A stretch of 64,000 nt of DNA from Butyrivibrio proteoclasticus (GCF_900115735.1 NZ_FOXO01000015.1:1-64000), one strand, 5' to 3'; shown: positions 17,236 through 28,094, counted from the first letter of the stretch. Numbers and translations: made by a program. The notes: generated by a model not told the origin, from the letters alone.

Positions 17236-18228
17236 TTAGTCCTGATGATATCCTGCAAGGAACTCTACATATCTACCTGTTCCGATAGCAACTGCTGTCA
17301 TAGGATCCTCAGCCGTCATAGTGTTGATACCGGTCTTTGAATAGATGAGATCTTCAAGTCCGCGAAGTAGTGCTCCGCCACCTGTAAGGACAATTCCTCT
17401 GTCTGCAATATCTGCAGCAAGTTCAGGAGGAGTGTTCTCCAGAACACTGTGAATCGCCTCAATGATCTGTGCCGTAGGTTCACGAAGGGCCTCTTCTGTT
17501 TCCTCAGAAGATACTCTTACAGTCTTAGGAAGGCCTGTTACAAGATTTCTTCCTCTTACATCAAGATAGTCATTCTCAGCTCTTGGATATGCTGAACCTA
17601 TCTTTATCTTTATATCTTCAGCTGTTCTGTCACCAATAAGAAGGTTGTGTTTCTTTCTCATGTAACGAACAAGTGCTTCATCAAAGTCGTCTCCGGCAAC
17701 CTTAACAGATGTACTTACAACTGTTCCGCCAAGTGAGATAACTGCTATATCTGATGTACCACCACCTATATCAACAATCATGTTTCCGCATGGCTTTGTA
17801 ATGTCGATACCAGCTCCAATTGCTGCAGCGATAGGCTCTTCAATAGTCTTAACATCTCTTGCACCGCAAAGTCTTGTTGCATCTTCAACGGCTTTTTTCT
17901 CAACTTCTGTAGCTCCACTTGGAACACAAACTGCAATGAATGGTTTTCTGTGGATTCTACGTCCAATAGCCTTCTTGATAAAATATCTCATCATCTGCTC
18001 TGTGATCTTGTAGTTAGAGATAACGCCCTGGCGAAGAGGACGAACAGCCACGATGTTACCCGGTGTACGCCCGAGCATAAGTCTTGCATCCTCACCGATA
18101 GCCTTGATTTCCTCTGTATCTCTATCATAAGCCACAACTGAAGGCTCTTTCAAAACAACGCCCTTTCCTCTTATATAAACAAGAACTGACGCTGTCCCTA
18201 AATCAATTCCAATATCTGCATACTGCAT
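17236..18228 (-). CDS. mbl: MreB-family cell-shape protein, Mbl
   Basis: 330 residues, actin fold. Phosphate 1 loop GIDLGTASVLVY (7-18), IVDIGGGTSDIAV, and VLTGGGALLRGLEDL are the nucleotide-binding motifs. The N-terminal MQYADIGIDLGT and the flhO-flhP genes immediately downstream point to Mbl rather than the mreBCD copy. Known: membrane-associated filaments that direct elongasome movement and lateral wall growth. A purine-rich site (AAAGGGGC) precedes the ATG. Confidence 0.88.
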   Translation of the reverse strand: MQYADIGIDLGTASVLVYIRGKGVVLKEPSVVAYDRDTEEIKAIGEDARLMLGRTPGNIVAVRPLRQGVISNYKITEQMMRYFIKKAIGRRIHRKPFIAVCVPSGATEVEKKAVEDATRLCGARDVKTIEEPIAAAIGAGIDITKPCGNMIVDIGGGTSDIAVISLGGTVVSTSVKVAGDDFDEALVRYMRKKHNLLIGDRTAEDIKIKIGSAYPRAENDYLDVRGRNLVTGLPKTVRVSSEETEEALREPTAQIIEAIHSVLENTPPELAADIADRGIVLTGGGALLRGLEDLIYSKTGINTMTAEDPMTAVAIGTGRYVEFLAGYHQD

Positions 18229-18339
18229 ATTACAATGCCCCTTTCAAAAAACAACCAGCATATATCTAAGCGCATAAAAGCGGATAATACTTTAGCCTAT
18301 AATATCATTTCGATTATAAACCAAATAAAAAATATTGAA

Positions 18340-18379
18340 AAGGGGATATCCATCTTTTATATATATCGGACATCCCCTT
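18340..18379 (-). terminator. Intrinsic terminator after uvrA
   Basis: A stem of about 12 bp (AAGGGGATATCC with GGACATCCCCTT, one mismatch) lies directly after the uvrA stop and runs into TTTTC and an AT-rich tract on the minus strand. Confidence 0.8.
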
Positions 18380-18391
18380 CCAAATCTTTAC

Positions 18392-21283
18392 CTATTTAAG
18401 CATTTTTTTGATATATGCTCCTGTGTAGGATTTCTTGCACTTGGCGACTTCTTCAGGTGTTCCCTTGGCTACTACCATTCCACCCTTTGAACCGCCTTCA
18501 GGGCCCATATCAATAATGTAGTCACCTGTTTTGATAACATCCAGGTTATGTTCTATAACTACAACTGTATTTCCCTGTTCAACCAGCTCATGCATGATTT
18601 TAACAAGCTTTTGGACATCTGCAAAATGAAGACCAGTCGTAGGTTCATCAAGAATGTAAACCGTCTTTCCTGTTCCAACTTTACTAAGCTCTGTGGCAAG
18701 TTTTATTCTCTGAGCTTCACCACCTGAAAGCTCGGTACTTGGCTGGCCAAGCTTTACGTAGCCAAGTCCTACATCATATAGAGTCTGGATTTTTCTCTTT
18801 ATGGTCTTTACATTTTCAAAGAATACCAAAGCCTCTTCAACTGTCATGTTAAGGACATCATAGATGCTCTTGCCTTTGTACTTAACTTCAAGAGTCTCGT
18901 GGTTGTATCTCTTTCCGCCGCAGACTTCACAAGGCACATAAACATCTGGAAGGAAATGCATCTCAATCTTGATGATTCCGTCACCGCCACAGGCTTCGCA
19001 ACGCCCGCCCTTGACATTGAAGGAGAATCTGCCTTTCTGATATCCCCTTGCCTTAGCATCCGGAGTTCCTGCAAATAAATCTCTTATCATATCAAACACG
19101 CCTGTATATGTTGCAGGGTTAGATCTCGGAGTTCTTCCGATAGGAGACTGATCGATGGCAATGACCTTATCCACCTGCTCAAGTCCTTCAATTCCTTTAT
19201 GCTTACCAGGGATAACTCTTGCTCTGTTAAGATCTCTTGCCAGATGCTTATACAGTATCTCATTAACAAAAGAACTCTTGCCCGAACCTGAAACTCCTGT
19301 AACTATAGTAAGAACTCCAAGTGGCACATCTATGTCGATGTTCCTTAAGTTGTTTTCCTGTGCTCCCAAAACTTTAAGCCATCCTTTAGGCTCTCTTCTG
19401 GTCTTTGGAACTTCAATTTTTAGCTTTCCTGACAAATACTGTCCTGTAATGGATTCCTTGACCTGCATAATCTCTTCTGCGGTTCCGCAGGCAACTATTT
19501 TTCCACCTTTTGAACCGGCTCCGGGACCTACATCCACAATATAATCAGCCGCTCTCATGGTATCTTCATCGTGTTCAACAACAATAAGAGTATTGCCAAG
19601 GTCACGCAGGTTCTTGAGTGTATTAAGAAGTTTGTCATTATCCCTCTGATGAAGTCCGATGCTTGGCTCATCAAGGATATAGCAAACTCCGCAAAGTCCT
19701 GATCCGATCTGCGTTGCCAGCCTTATTCGCTGTGCCTCACCACCGGAGAGCGTTCCTGTAGCTCTTGATAGTGACAGATAATCAAGTCCTACATCAACCA
19801 AAAATCCTACTCTTGCCCTGATTTCTTTTAGAAGCTGAGCACCAACCATTTCCTGGAAACTTGAAAGTTTAAGCTGTTCAAGATATTTCTGAAGATCATC
19901 TATGGACATGGAAGTTATCTCATAAATATTTTTATCATCGATCGTCACTGCCAAAGACTCTTTTTTAAGTCTCTGTCCGCCGCAGAGCTGACATGGAGTA
20001 ATTCTCATATACTCCTCGTACTCAGCCTTTGCTGATTCCGAAAAAGTCTCCCTGTATCTCTGCTCAACATTCTTTATAAGACCGTCAAAAAGAACAGGAT
20101 AATCTCCCTCTCCTCTTGATCCCTTGTAGTGGACATTGACGGTTTTATCCGCTCCATAAACCAGCATATGTCTTACTTTTTCAGGAAGATCCTGAAAAGG
20201 AGTATCCATGCTGAACTTATAAGCTTTTGCAAGAGCCTTTAATGTAGCATTAGAAAAACTTCCCTCTTTATTGGATGACTGCCATCCCATTACAACGATG
20301 CATCCGTCATTTAAAGAAAGAGATTTATCTGGAATCATAAGGTCCTCGTCAAACTCCATCTTATATCCAAGTCCTGCACAATCGGGACATGCACCAAAAG
20401 GATTGTTGAACGAAAAGCTTCTTGGTTCAATTTCTGAAATACTGATTCCGCAATCAGGGCAGGCAAAATTCTGGCTAAAGCTAAGTTCCTGTCCACCAAT
20501 TACATCAACAAATAAAAGGCCTTCCGCAAGCCCTAATGCATTCTCAACTGAATCCGTAAGTCGTCTTCTAAGATTCTCATTGTCATCTCTTACTACAATT
20601 CTATCGACAATGATCTCAATATTATGCTTGATATTCTTATCAAGTTTTATCTCTTCTTCTGCAATCTCGTACTGGCTTCCATCAATTCTTGCACGTACGT
20701 AACCTGCACGAACAGCTCTCTCCAAGGTTTTTGCATGCTCGCCTTTTTTACCTCTTACAACAGGCGCCAGAATCTGAAGCTTAGTTCCATCTCCAAGAGC
20801 CATGATCTGATTGCAGATTTCATCTACAGTCTGTCTTCTGATTTCACGTCCACATTTAGGGCAATGCGGAATGCCTATTCTTGCGTAAAGCATTCTGAAA
20901 TAATCATAGATCTCAGTAACTGTCCCGACTGTTGATCTAGGGTTTTTATTGGTTGATTTCTGGTCAATGGAAATAGTGGGAGAAAGGCCTTCGATTCTCT
21001 CAACATTGGGCTTGTCCATCTGACCAAGGAACATTCTGGCATAGGAAGATAAAGACTCCATATACCTGCGCTGCCCCTCTGCAAAAATAGTGTCAAATGC
21101 AAGAGAAGACTTACCTGAACCTGAAAGTCCGGTGAAAACAGTAAGAGTATCTCTCGGAATCTTTACATTAACGTGCTTAAGATTATGCTCTGATGCTCCT
21201 CTCACCCTGATGTAGTCATGTATATCAGTGGGAAGGATTCTCTTGGTCGTAGTATTCTTTTTTGTCATTCTGTTCTCAGACAT
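18392..21283 (-). CDS. uvrA: UvrABC excinuclease subunit A
   Basis: 963 residues from ATG 21283, with GGAG 8 nt upstream; the frame stays open further but has no ribosome site. Two ABC ATPase halves: Walker [10 protein letters not shown] and GVSGSGKSS, signatures LSGGEAQRI twice. Zinc modules: [15 protein letters not shown] with CPDCAGLG, and CEACGGDG with CEVCGGKR. Known: damage recognition dimer that loads UvrB in nucleotide excision repair. It starts 37 nt after uvrB and probably shares its SOS promoter. Confidence 0.95.
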   Translation of the reverse strand: MSENRMTKKNTTTKRILPTDIHDYIRVRGASEHNLKHVNVKIPRDTLTVFTGLSGSGKSSLAFDTIFAEGQRRYMESLSSYARMFLGQMDKPNVERIEGLSPTISIDQKSTNKNPRSTVGTVTEIYDYFRMLYARIGIPHCPKCGREIRRQTVDEICNQIMALGDGTKLQILAPVVRGKKGEHAKTLERAVRAGYVRARIDGSQYEIAEEEIKLDKNIKHNIEIIVDRIVVRDDNENLRRRLTDSVENALGLAEGLLFVDVIGGQELSFSQNFACPDCGISISEIEPRSFSFNNPFGACPDCAGLGYKMEFDEDLMIPDKSLSLNDGCIVVMGWQSSNKEGSFSNATLKALAKAYKFSMDTPFQDLPEKVRHMLVYGADKTVNVHYKGSRGEGDYPVLFDGLIKNVEQRYRETFSESAKAEYEEYMRITPCQLCGGQRLKKESLAVTIDDKNIYEITSMSIDDLQKYLEQLKLSSFQEMVGAQLLKEIRARVGFLVDVGLDYLSLSRATGTLSGGEAQRIRLATQIGSGLCGVCYILDEPSIGLHQRDNDKLLNTLKNLRDLGNTLIVVEHDEDTMRAADYIVDVGPGAGSKGGKIVACGTAEEIMQVKESITGQYLSGKLKIEVPKTRREPKGWLKVLGAQENNLRNIDIDVPLGVLTIVTGVSGSGKSSFVNEILYKHLARDLNRARVIPGKHKGIEGLEQVDKVIAIDQSPIGRTPRSNPATYTGVFDMIRDLFAGTPDAKARGYQKGRFSFNVKGGRCEACGGDGIIKIEMHFLPDVYVPCEVCGGKRYNHETLEVKYKGKSIYDVLNMTVEEALVFFENVKTIKRKIQTLYDVGLGYVKLGQPSTELSGGEAQRIKLATELSKVGTGKTVYILDEPTTGLHFADVQKLVKIMHELVEQGNTVVVIEHNLDVIKTGDYIIDMGPEGGSKGGMVVAKGTPEEVAKCKKSYTGAYIKKMLK

Positions 21284-21320
21284 ATATAATTCTCCACTAA
21301 AACGAATCGAACTAGCGTAG

Positions 21321-23315
21321 TTACTTACCTTCGGTAAGATCATTAAGAACTTTTTTAAGTTCAATCATCTTGTCACGCAACATAGCAGCATTCTCGAAAT
21401 CCAGCTCTGCTGCAGCTTTCTTCATCTTCTTCTGAACCTGCCCAATAAGCTTTTCAAGTTCTTCCCGGTTCATCGACTCAGGTTCCTTTTCAAACTTAAC
21501 TTCTTCCTTGGCAATAGCTTTGGTCACAGCGATAAGATCTCTGACTGCCTTCTTGATAGTTTGAGGTGTTATGCCATGCTCCTCATTGTATTTTTCCTGA
21601 ATAGCGCGCCTTCTCTTGGTCTCCTCAATAGCCTTTTTCATGGAATCCGTCATATTATCGGCATACATAATAACATGACCTTCCGAGTTTCGGGCTGCCC
21701 TTCCTATGGTCTGTATAAGAGATGTTTCCGAACGAAGAAAGCCCTCTTTATCAGCATCTATAATAGCCACAAGTGAAATTTCAGGAATATCAAGTCCCTC
21801 TCTTAAGAGATTGATACCAACAAGAACATCAAAAACATCAAGTCTCATATCCCTGATTATCTCTGCTCTTTCAAGAGTATCAATATCAGAGTGAAGATAT
21901 TTAACCCTGATGCCCGCCTCAGCAAGATATTCTGTAAGGTCCTCTGCCATGCGCTTTGTAAGGGTTGTAACGAGAACCTTATTCTTTTTATCTATTTCTT
22001 TTCTGATCTCAGAAATCAGATCATCTATCTGTCCCTCAACAGGCCTTACCGAAATCTCCGGATCAAGAAGTCCTGTCGGTCTTATTACCTGCTCTGTGCG
22101 AAGAAGCTCATGCTCCTCTTCATATTTGCCGGGTGTTGCCGAGCAGAAAAGCATCTGATCAATATGGGATTCAAACTCCTCAAAGTTAAGTGGTCTGTTA
22201 TCAAGTGCAGAGGGCAGTCTAAAACCATAATCCACAAGGGTAAGCTTCCTGCTTCTGTCACCGTGGTACATGGCTCCAACCTGTGGAATGGTCATATGGG
22301 ACTCATCCACTATTATCAAGAAATCTCTGTCAAAGAAGTCAAGGAGTGTAAGGGGCGGCTCCCCCGGTGCCATGAAATTGAGGTGCCTTGAATAGTTCTC
22401 GATTCCGGAGCAGAAGCCTGTTTCTCTCATCATCTCTACATCAAAGTTGGTACGCTCTGAAATTCTTTGAGCTTCAATGAGCCTGTCCTCTCCCTTGAAA
22501 AACTTCACCTGTTCCTCAAGCTCTTTTTCTATATTGTCGCAGGCCTTATTAATTTTCTCCTGAGGTACAACATAATGGGAAGCCGGGTATATCATCACAT
22601 GAGTGAGCTCACTTCTCACTTTGGCAGTTACCGGTTCAACCTCTGTGATCCTGTCTATCTCATCTCCAAAGAACTCTACTCTAATGAGATAGTCATCAGC
22701 ATTGGCAGGGAATATCTCAACTGTATCTCCCCTCACTCTGAAATTACACCTACCAAGCTCCATGTCATTTCGGGTGTACTGAATAGCCACCAGTTCTTTT
22801 ATGATGTCATCTCTGTCCTTCTGCATTCCGGGACGGAGTGATATAGACATCCCTTTAAACTCTTCAGGGCTGCCCAGGCCATAGATACAGGACACGCTGG
22901 CAACTACTATTACATCATTGCGCTCTGCAAGGGATGCTGTTGCTGATAGTCTGAGCTTATCAATCTCATCATTAATCGCCGAGTCCTTGGCAATATAAGT
23001 GTCGGTCTGTGGAACATAAGCCTCCGGCTGATAATAATCATAATAAGAAACAAAGTACTCTACTGCATTCTCAGGAAAGAATTCCTTCATCTCACCATAG
23101 AGCTGACCCGCCAGAGTCTTGTTATGACTGATAATAAGAGTTGGCTTGTTTAAAGCCGCAATAACATTAGCCATGGTAAAAGTCTTACCAGAGCCTGTTA
23201 CTCCAAGAAGTGTCTCAAACTGGTTACCTTGTTTAAAGCCATCCACTAAGGCTTTAATAGCCTGTGGCTGATCACCTGTTGGCTCATATGGAGCCACTAA
23301 TTTAAAATCGCCCAT
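21321..23315 (-). CDS. uvrB: UvrABC excinuclease subunit B
   Basis: 664 residues from ATG 23315 (GGAG 7 nt upstream). Walker [11 protein letters not shown], beta-hairpin [19 protein letters not shown], helicase motif QTIGRAARN and a C-terminal UVR motif ([18 protein letters not shown]). Known: damage verification and recruitment of UvrC. Mfd, the transcription-coupling factor for the same pathway, is at 59633. The promoter at 23367-23395 overlaps a LexA-like box. Confidence 0.95.
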   Translation of the reverse strand: MGDFKLVAPYEPTGDQPQAIKALVDGFKQGNQFETLLGVTGSGKTFTMANVIAALNKPTLIISHNKTLAGQLYGEMKEFFPENAVEYFVSYYDYYQPEAYVPQTDTYIAKDSAINDEIDKLRLSATASLAERNDVIVVASVSCIYGLGSPEEFKGMSISLRPGMQKDRDDIIKELVAIQYTRNDMELGRCNFRVRGDTVEIFPANADDYLIRVEFFGDEIDRITEVEPVTAKVRSELTHVMIYPASHYVVPQEKINKACDNIEKELEEQVKFFKGEDRLIEAQRISERTNFDVEMMRETGFCSGIENYSRHLNFMAPGEPPLTLLDFFDRDFLIIVDESHMTIPQVGAMYHGDRSRKLTLVDYGFRLPSALDNRPLNFEEFESHIDQMLFCSATPGKYEEEHELLRTEQVIRPTGLLDPEISVRPVEGQIDDLISEIRKEIDKKNKVLVTTLTKRMAEDLTEYLAEAGIRVKYLHSDIDTLERAEIIRDMRLDVFDVLVGINLLREGLDIPEISLVAIIDADKEGFLRSETSLIQTIGRAARNSEGHVIMYADNMTDSMKKAIEETKRRRAIQEKYNEEHGITPQTIKKAVRDLIAVTKAIAKEEVKFEKEPESMNREELEKLIGQVQKKMKKAAAELDFENAAMLRDKMIELKKVLNDLTEGK

Positions 23316-23366
23316 ATTTTTCTCCAAAACAATTAAAGCGATACATCTGCTACTTCATGTATTGGA

Positions 23367-23395
23367 AGTATAGCACAAGCAATTAACTAATGCAA
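23367..23395 (-). promoter_or_regulatory. Sigma-A promoter for uvrB-uvrA
   Basis: Minus strand: -35 TTGCAT (23390-23395), 17-nt spacer, -10 TATACT (23367-23372) with an upstream TG giving an extended -10. It lies about 50 nt before the uvrB start. Confidence 0.7.
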
Positions 23396-23405
23396 ACACT
23401 TGTTC
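23394..23405 (-). promoter_or_regulatory. LexA (DinR) SOS box candidate
   Basis: Minus-strand GAACAAGTGTTT matches the inner 12 bases of the Gram-positive LexA consensus (CGAACRNRYGTTYC) at every specified position. It overlaps the -35 of the uvrB promoter by two bases, where a bound repressor would block RNA polymerase. The two outermost consensus bases are not matched. Confidence 0.65.
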
Positions 23406-23411
23406 TTCAAC

Positions 23412-23654
23412 CTAGAGATTAAAGGAATCGTAGGTGTATACCATGTCCTGTTCAATTATGAAATCATCCATCGTGTTTCTGGAAAAGTCCTCGCTTACTT
23501 CCAAAAGATTGGTGGTACACATTGCCGCTGTGGCCTCACCCTCAATCTCACGAACAGTTTTCATTTCGCCCAGACCGGTCAATATTCCACATACACCAAG
23601 AATAACAACAAGTGCACCAAGAACCACAAAAAATGTATATAAAAAAATGATCAT
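23412..23654 (-). CDS. Small single-pass membrane protein coupled to the Ser/Thr kinase
   Basis: 80 residues from ATG 23654, with AGGAGGATAT directly upstream. A strong hydrophobic segment fills residues 2-28 (IIFLYTFFVVLGALVVILG), followed by a 50-residue acidic soluble part. No recognised family. The ATG overlaps the kinase stop as ATGA, so translation is coupled. Position suggests a partner or target of the kinase/phosphatase pair; this is inference. Confidence 0.7.
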   Translation of the reverse strand: MIIFLYTFFVVLGALVVILGVCGILTGLGEMKTVREIEGEATAAMCTTNLLEVSEDFSRNTMDDFIIEQDMVYTYDSFNL

Positions 23655-24652
23655 ATATCCTCCTCTTTGATCAAACTGTCGGCGAAATCGCATATTCTCT
23701 GCCTTGCAATAGAAATTCTGTATCTGACAGCAGGAACCCTCACTACCAGATCATTACTGATTACCTTCGCAGCCTCTTCTTCATAAAATACTCCCACTGT
23801 AACAAGTGCAGATGTAACAAATGCTAATGCCGTTATTTTCACAGCCTTCAATGCCTTTCTTGCCGTTTTTTTTGCCGGTACTTTATCAAAACTTTCTTCT
23901 GCTTCCTTAAAACTATTGAATCTCTTACCTCTGTCAGCCTTTATACACCTTTCTATAAATGCCAGCATTTCCGGAGATATATTTTTCCATGCGCCACTCC
24001 TTGCCATACTCAAAGCATCTGAATCCCTGGCATTTATTCCTGTCAAAAGAGATAAGAGAGTCATTCCAAAACAGTATATGTCCGTCTGTTCATCGGTCTG
24101 GCCAAGACTTCCATACTGCTCCGGCGCTGCATATCCGATAGTTCCAAGGTTTATCGTATCTTCTGTCTTACACTTTCTTTGATAGATTCTCGCAGCTCCA
24201 AAATCAATAAGGCATGCCCTGCCTTCACAATTAATTATTATGTTCGCCGGTTTTAAGTCTCTGTATACAATTGGAGTATCATTCTCATGTAATGCCCTAA
24301 ATATAGTCAAAAGATCTTTCGCAATTGCTATCACCTGCTTTTCCTTTAGTCTCCCCTTTTGCTTTAGGAGTTCCAAAAGATTCTTTCCGGAAACAAAACT
24401 GACAGCAATATGGTCACATTCAAAGGCTACAAGGCGAGGTATCCTTCCGTTACTTATGAGCTCAGCGTAATTTCTTTTCCCAAATTCCTTTAGTATATCG
24501 GCTTCATTGACAAAAGGGCTCTGCTGCCCTGTAGCCGATATATTTTTGGCAAACTTTATAGTAATAAGGTCCCCCGTTCTTTTGTCCCTTGCAAGATACG
24601 CTCTGCTGTTTCCACCTTCCCCAAGTTTCTTTAGTATCTTAAATCTTTCCAT
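23651..24652 (-). CDS. Membrane-anchored Ser/Thr protein kinase (Hanks type, no PASTA)
   Basis: 333 residues from ATG 24652 (CTGGAG upstream, inside the phosphatase gene end). Kinase motifs: glycine loop LGEGGNSRAYLA, Lys33 (TIKFA), catalytic YRDLKPAN (Asp132), DFG (150-152) and GTIGYAAPEQYG. After about residue 265 comes one membrane segment (ITALAFVTSALVTVGVFY) and a short 45-residue external tail. It lacks the PASTA repeats of PrkC/Stk1-type kinases, so it is unlikely to sense muropeptides directly. It lies 2 nt after the PP2C gene, forming a kinase-phosphatase pair. Confidence 0.9.
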   Translation of the reverse strand: MERFKILKKLGEGGNSRAYLARDKRTGDLITIKFAKNISATGQQSPFVNEADILKEFGKRNYAELISNGRIPRLVAFECDHIAVSFVSGKNLLELLKQKGRLKEKQVIAIAKDLLTIFRALHENDTPIVYRDLKPANIIINCEGRACLIDFGAARIYQRKCKTEDTINLGTIGYAAPEQYGSLGQTDEQTDIYCFGMTLLSLLTGINARDSDALSMARSGAWKNISPEMLAFIERCIKADRGKRFNSFKEAEESFDKVPAKKTARKALKAVKITALAFVTSALVTVGVFYEEEAAKVISNDLVVRVPAVRYRISIARQRICDFADSLIKEEDI

Positions 24653-24654
24653 TC

Positions 24655-25437
24655 TTAATACTCCAGACACAGGGATGCAACTGTGATATTATCCTGTTCC
24701 TTACGATCCATTGCTGTTTTCGTAAGCTTTTTACACTCATCAAGCATATCTTCTGAAGTCACACACATCTGGGGGCAAAGCGCTCTAAAGATTTCTTTTT
24801 CTGATATGGTTTTCCAAAAGCCATCGCTGCAGGCAACAACAGTAGTACTCATCCGTATTTCTCCCCTCATAATCTGAGGCTCTGATCCACTCCCTTGCCC
24901 AAGGCACTTAAGTAATACATTACTGTCATGGCTTTGAGCTGCTTCATTTTCTGTAATTACTCCTCTGTCAATTTTATCCTGTGCAAGACTCTGGTCGTGA
25001 GTTATCTTTTGCACATCTCTTCTGCTCACAAAGTATATTCTGGAGTCTCCTATATTCATGAGCATATATTTTCTCCCAATTTGCAAAAGAGCTGTCAAAG
25101 TTGTCCCAAGTTTTATTCCTCTATGTTTACCATAACGTCTTATATCCCTGTTTATATTTGCAAGAAGCCTCCTCCATGAAATTTCGATTGCATCCCACAA
25201 TTTATCCTGATCAATTCCCAGCATCAAAGGCAATTCCTCATAAAACCAATTTTCGAGTGTCCTTATCGCCTTGCAGCTTGCAACTTCTCCTTTTGAGAGT
25301 CCTCCCATACCATCACATACAGCAATAAAAGATATTCTTCCAATTTTCCCCGCACTGGCCACCTTGATAAGAGACGAATCCTGATTAACAGTGCGTTTCT
25401 TACCGGCATCAGTGTAAATGCACGCTTTTACTTTCAT
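24655..25437 (-). CDS. PP2C-family protein phosphatase
   Basis: 260 residues from ATG 25437 (AAAGGA upstream). Motifs: RTVNQDSS (Asp20), CDGMGGLSKGE (Asp42), NIGDSRIYF, CSDGFWKTI and KEQDNITVASL, covering the PP2C metal-binding aspartates. It lacks a membrane segment. Known: PP2C enzymes reverse Hanks-kinase phosphorylation. It is first in a three-gene set with the kinase and the 80-residue membrane protein. The terminator at 25519 separates it from ctpA. Confidence 0.9.
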   Translation of the reverse strand: MKVKACIYTDAGKKRTVNQDSSLIKVASAGKIGRISFIAVCDGMGGLSKGEVASCKAIRTLENWFYEELPLMLGIDQDKLWDAIEISWRRLLANINRDIRRYGKHRGIKLGTTLTALLQIGRKYMLMNIGDSRIYFVSRRDVQKITHDQSLAQDKIDRGVITENEAAQSHDSNVLLKCLGQGSGSEPQIMRGEIRMSTTVVACSDGFWKTISEKEIFRALCPQMCVTSEDMLDECKKLTKTAMDRKEQDNITVASLCLEY

Positions 25438-25518
25438 GATATTCCTTTCAAAAAACACAACAAATCAACTTTCTAACAATTGGAAAAAGCGCTCGAATGA
25501 GCAATTAAACCAAAAAGA

Positions 25519-25547
25519 AAAACTGTGCTAAGACGTAGCACAGTTTT
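25519..25547 (-). terminator. Intrinsic terminator after ctpA
   Basis: Perfect 12-bp stem AAAACTGTGCTA / TAGCACAGTTTT with a 5-nt loop, followed on the minus strand by TTTTTCTTTTT. It ends the ftsE-ftsX-M23-ctpA set. Confidence 0.92.
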
Positions 25548-25574
25548 GCATAATACTATTATTTTCTTTTATTG

Positions 25575-26846
25575 TCAACCTGCTTTTTCTTCCAGGTCCT
25601 CAATTGCTTCTTTTAACACTTCTACTGCTTTATTAAGCTGATTATCAGTCTTGTCCTCTGCATAAGCATCGGCATCAAACTCAACTTCAACATCAGGATC
25701 AATTCCCACTCCGTGGATATCATTACCATTTGGAGTGTAATAATTGCTGACTGTAAGTTTAATTGCTGTTCCATCTTTAAGGTCAAAAATCCTCTGAACA
25801 ATTCCCTTACCATATGTTGTTGTGCCAACAAGTGTTCCGATGCCGTAATCCTTGATTGCACCTGAGAGAATTTCTGATGCACTGGCTGAATACTTGTTGA
25901 CCAGTACTACTACAGGAATATCAATTTCGTGAGTACCATCACAAGTATAATCTTCTCTGTTTCCATCTCTATCCACAGTATAAACTATAGTGCCTTTTGG
26001 TAAGAGCTGTCTTGCAATGTCGCATACTGCCGTAAGGCTTCCACCGGGATTACTTCTAAGATCAATAATAAGTCCTTTTATGTCAGCAGCTCTAAGTTCT
26101 GCCATACCTTCTGTGAACTGATCCGGAGTTACCTCATCAAACTCTGTTATCTGAAGATAACCAACCCCGTCATCCATGACCTGAGTTTTTACTGTTGGCA
26201 CAGAAACCTGAGCACGCATAACATCGACTTCTATTTCTTCAAGGTCACTTCCTCTTAAAAGTGTCAGATGAACAGTGGTGCCCTCTTCGCCTTTTATCAA
26301 AGATACAACTTCACTCAGTTCCAGTCCCTGTGTGGTTTCTTTATCTACTTCATAGATAATATCATCTGTCTGAAGCTTTGCTTCTTCTGCAGGTGTTCCC
26401 TCAATAACTCCTGAAATTCTGGGAAGTGCTGTAGTCTGGTCCATGCTCACATAAGCACCAATTCCATAATAGATACCTGCTGTGTCATTCATCAGGTCTG
26501 TAAGTTCTTCCTCTGTATAATATACAGAATAAGGATCGTCCAGAGAATCCATAAGTCCTTTATAAAGTCCATTGGCCTTAGCTTCGTTGGAAACATCGGT
26601 CTTGTAAAAATTCGAATCAATCACAGACTCTATTTTATTTATCTTGGTCAGTGTTTCTTCGTTGAGAACAGAATTCACACTGTTAGTACTCTGTACTGTT
26701 GTCGGTGTTAGAGTAAGCAAATAAGCCATACACACTGCTGCACTGATAAACAATGCGACAAAACACCCAACTAATATGCCACTTACAAATCTTCTGTTTA
26801 GTTTTCCACGATACTGCTGTTCATCGAATTCGGTCTGATAATCCAT
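25575..26846 (-). CDS. S41 C-terminal processing peptidase
   Basis: 423 residues. One N-terminal membrane anchor (23-46), a PDZ domain (about 120-205), and the S41 protease with Ser322 in SASASEI and Lys347 in TYGKG, the Ser-Lys dyad 25 residues apart as in Prc/CtpA. LRSNPGGSL precedes the nucleophile. Known: cleaves C-terminal ends of exported proteins, in several bacteria controlling peptidoglycan hydrolases. It starts 24 nt after the M23 hydrolase gene, which is a likely target (inference). Confidence 0.92.
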   Translation of the reverse strand: MDYQTEFDEQQYRGKLNRRFVSGILVGCFVALFISAAVCMAYLLTLTPTTVQSTNSVNSVLNEETLTKINKIESVIDSNFYKTDVSNEAKANGLYKGLMDSLDDPYSVYYTEEELTDLMNDTAGIYYGIGAYVSMDQTTALPRISGVIEGTPAEEAKLQTDDIIYEVDKETTQGLELSEVVSLIKGEEGTTVHLTLLRGSDLEEIEVDVMRAQVSVPTVKTQVMDDGVGYLQITEFDEVTPDQFTEGMAELRAADIKGLIIDLRSNPGGSLTAVCDIARQLLPKGTIVYTVDRDGNREDYTCDGTHEIDIPVVVLVNKYSASASEILSGAIKDYGIGTLVGTTTYGKGIVQRIFDLKDGTAIKLTVSNYYTPNGNDIHGVGIDPDVEVEFDADAYAEDKTDNQLNKAVEVLKEAIEDLEEKAG

Positions 26847-26870
26847 TTTTCTCCTATCCCCGGGAGACTT

Positions 26871-28094
26871 TTATTTCAGGTAATTCCAAGGACTGACATA
26901 TGCTCCATTTAATCGTACGCCAAAATGCAAGTGATTACCTGTTGATCTTCCGGTAGATCCTACTGCTGCAATTTTCGTTCCCGCAGTAACATCTGTACCT
27001 TTTGAGACATACAACTTTGAACAATGCATATAAATAGTATAAAGACCGCCGCCATGGTTTATCATAATGTAATTACCCATGGAGGAATTGTAATCCGCGG
27101 CTACTACTGTACCATTGTAGGCTGCCAGTATTGCTGAACCTGCCGGTGCCGCCAGATCAATACCATTATGCATTTTCTCTATTCCCAGAGTCGGGTGCAT
27201 TCTCATACCAAAATTATCAGAAATTCTGGTATAGTTTGGACAAGGCCAGGTGAACACACCCCCATCATACTTATACTTACTGTAAAGAGCTGCCTTATCA
27301 GCAGCAACTTCTTTTTCCAATGCTGCAATTGTCGCATTTTCAGCCTTTATCTCAGCTTCATATTCAGCAATCGCTGCTTCTTTATCAGAAATATCTGCTT
27401 TAACTGCGGAGAGCTCATTGCTCTTTGTAGCAAGAAGGTCCTGCAGATTGGCTTCCTCTTTCTCTTTTTCTTCCATTGCAAGATCAAGAGTTGCCTTTTC
27501 CTCCTCAAGAGCCTCCTTGGTAACAGTGATAAGCTGAGTCGTAGCAATATACTCGTTCAGTTTTTTCCTGTCATAGGATGATAGCATTTCAATGTATTCA
27601 GCCTTATTAAGCATATCTCCAAAGCTTCCGGATTCAACCAGTAGTTCCATATACATGGTGTCTCCACGCTCGTACATGAATTTAATACGCTTCTTCATGG
27701 CTACATATTGCTCCTGCTGTATCCTCTCAGCTTCTTCAAGCTCTCTTGTGGTCTCTTCTATCTCTTTTTCCTTCTCAGTAATCTGATCGGTAAGAGCATC
27801 TATTTTTGACTGAATATCCGTAAGAGATGCGTCAAGCTCAGTAATATACGCATTCAGATCTGACTTGCTCTTCTCCAGATCTTTTTTTATCTTTTCGAGA
27901 TTGGTTTTAGCAGTACTAAGTGAATCACGCTCTTTTTTGGCATCACTGATCTGAGCTTCCTTGGCCTTGATACTCTCTTCAGTTACTTCTGCACACGAAG
28001 ATATGCAGCTACCTGCAAATATAGCTATTGCTGTAGCTGCACATATGAACCCTTTAACTATTCTGTTTTTGTGTGATTTTTTCAATAAACTCAA
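26871..28094 (-). CDS. EnvC-like M23 peptidase with coiled coil
   Basis: 407 residues. The first 35 contain a signal peptide (IVKGFICAATAIAIFAGSCISSCA). About 40-260 is a long coiled coil, and about 280-405 is a LytM/M23 domain with intact zinc ligands (MHNGIDLAAPAG and NHLHFG). Known: EnvC/PcsB-type proteins are held inactive by FtsEX and act on peptidoglycan during division; here the domain is itself catalytic-looking. The start seems to be TTG 28094 with a weak ribosome site, so the exact N-terminus is uncertain. It lies 23 nt after ftsX. Confidence 0.88.
   Translation of the reverse strand: MSLLKKSHKNRIVKGFICAATAIAIFAGSCISSCAEVTEESIKAKEAQISDAKKERDSLSTAKTNLEKIKKDLEKSKSDLNAYITELDASLTDIQSKIDALTDQITEKEKEIEETTRELEEAERIQQEQYVAMKKRIKFMYERGDTMYMELLVESGSFGDMLNKAEYIEMLSSYDRKKLNEYIATTQLITVTKEALEEEKATLDLAMEEKEKEEANLQDLLATKSNELSAVKADISDKEAAIAEYEAEIKAENATIAALEKEVAADKAALYSKYKYDGGVFTWPCPNYTRISDNFGMRMHPTLGIEKMHNGIDLAAPAGSAILAAYNGTVVAADYNSSMGNYIMINHGGGLYTIYMHCSKLYVSKGTDVTAGTKIAAVGSTGRSTGNHLHFGVRLNGAYVSPWNYLK

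Noticed and set aside
20271..20702. 143-residue antisense frame over uvrA, Ser/Pro/Ile-rich
   Set aside because: Antisense to the conserved UvrA coding region; composition is that of a reversed reading.
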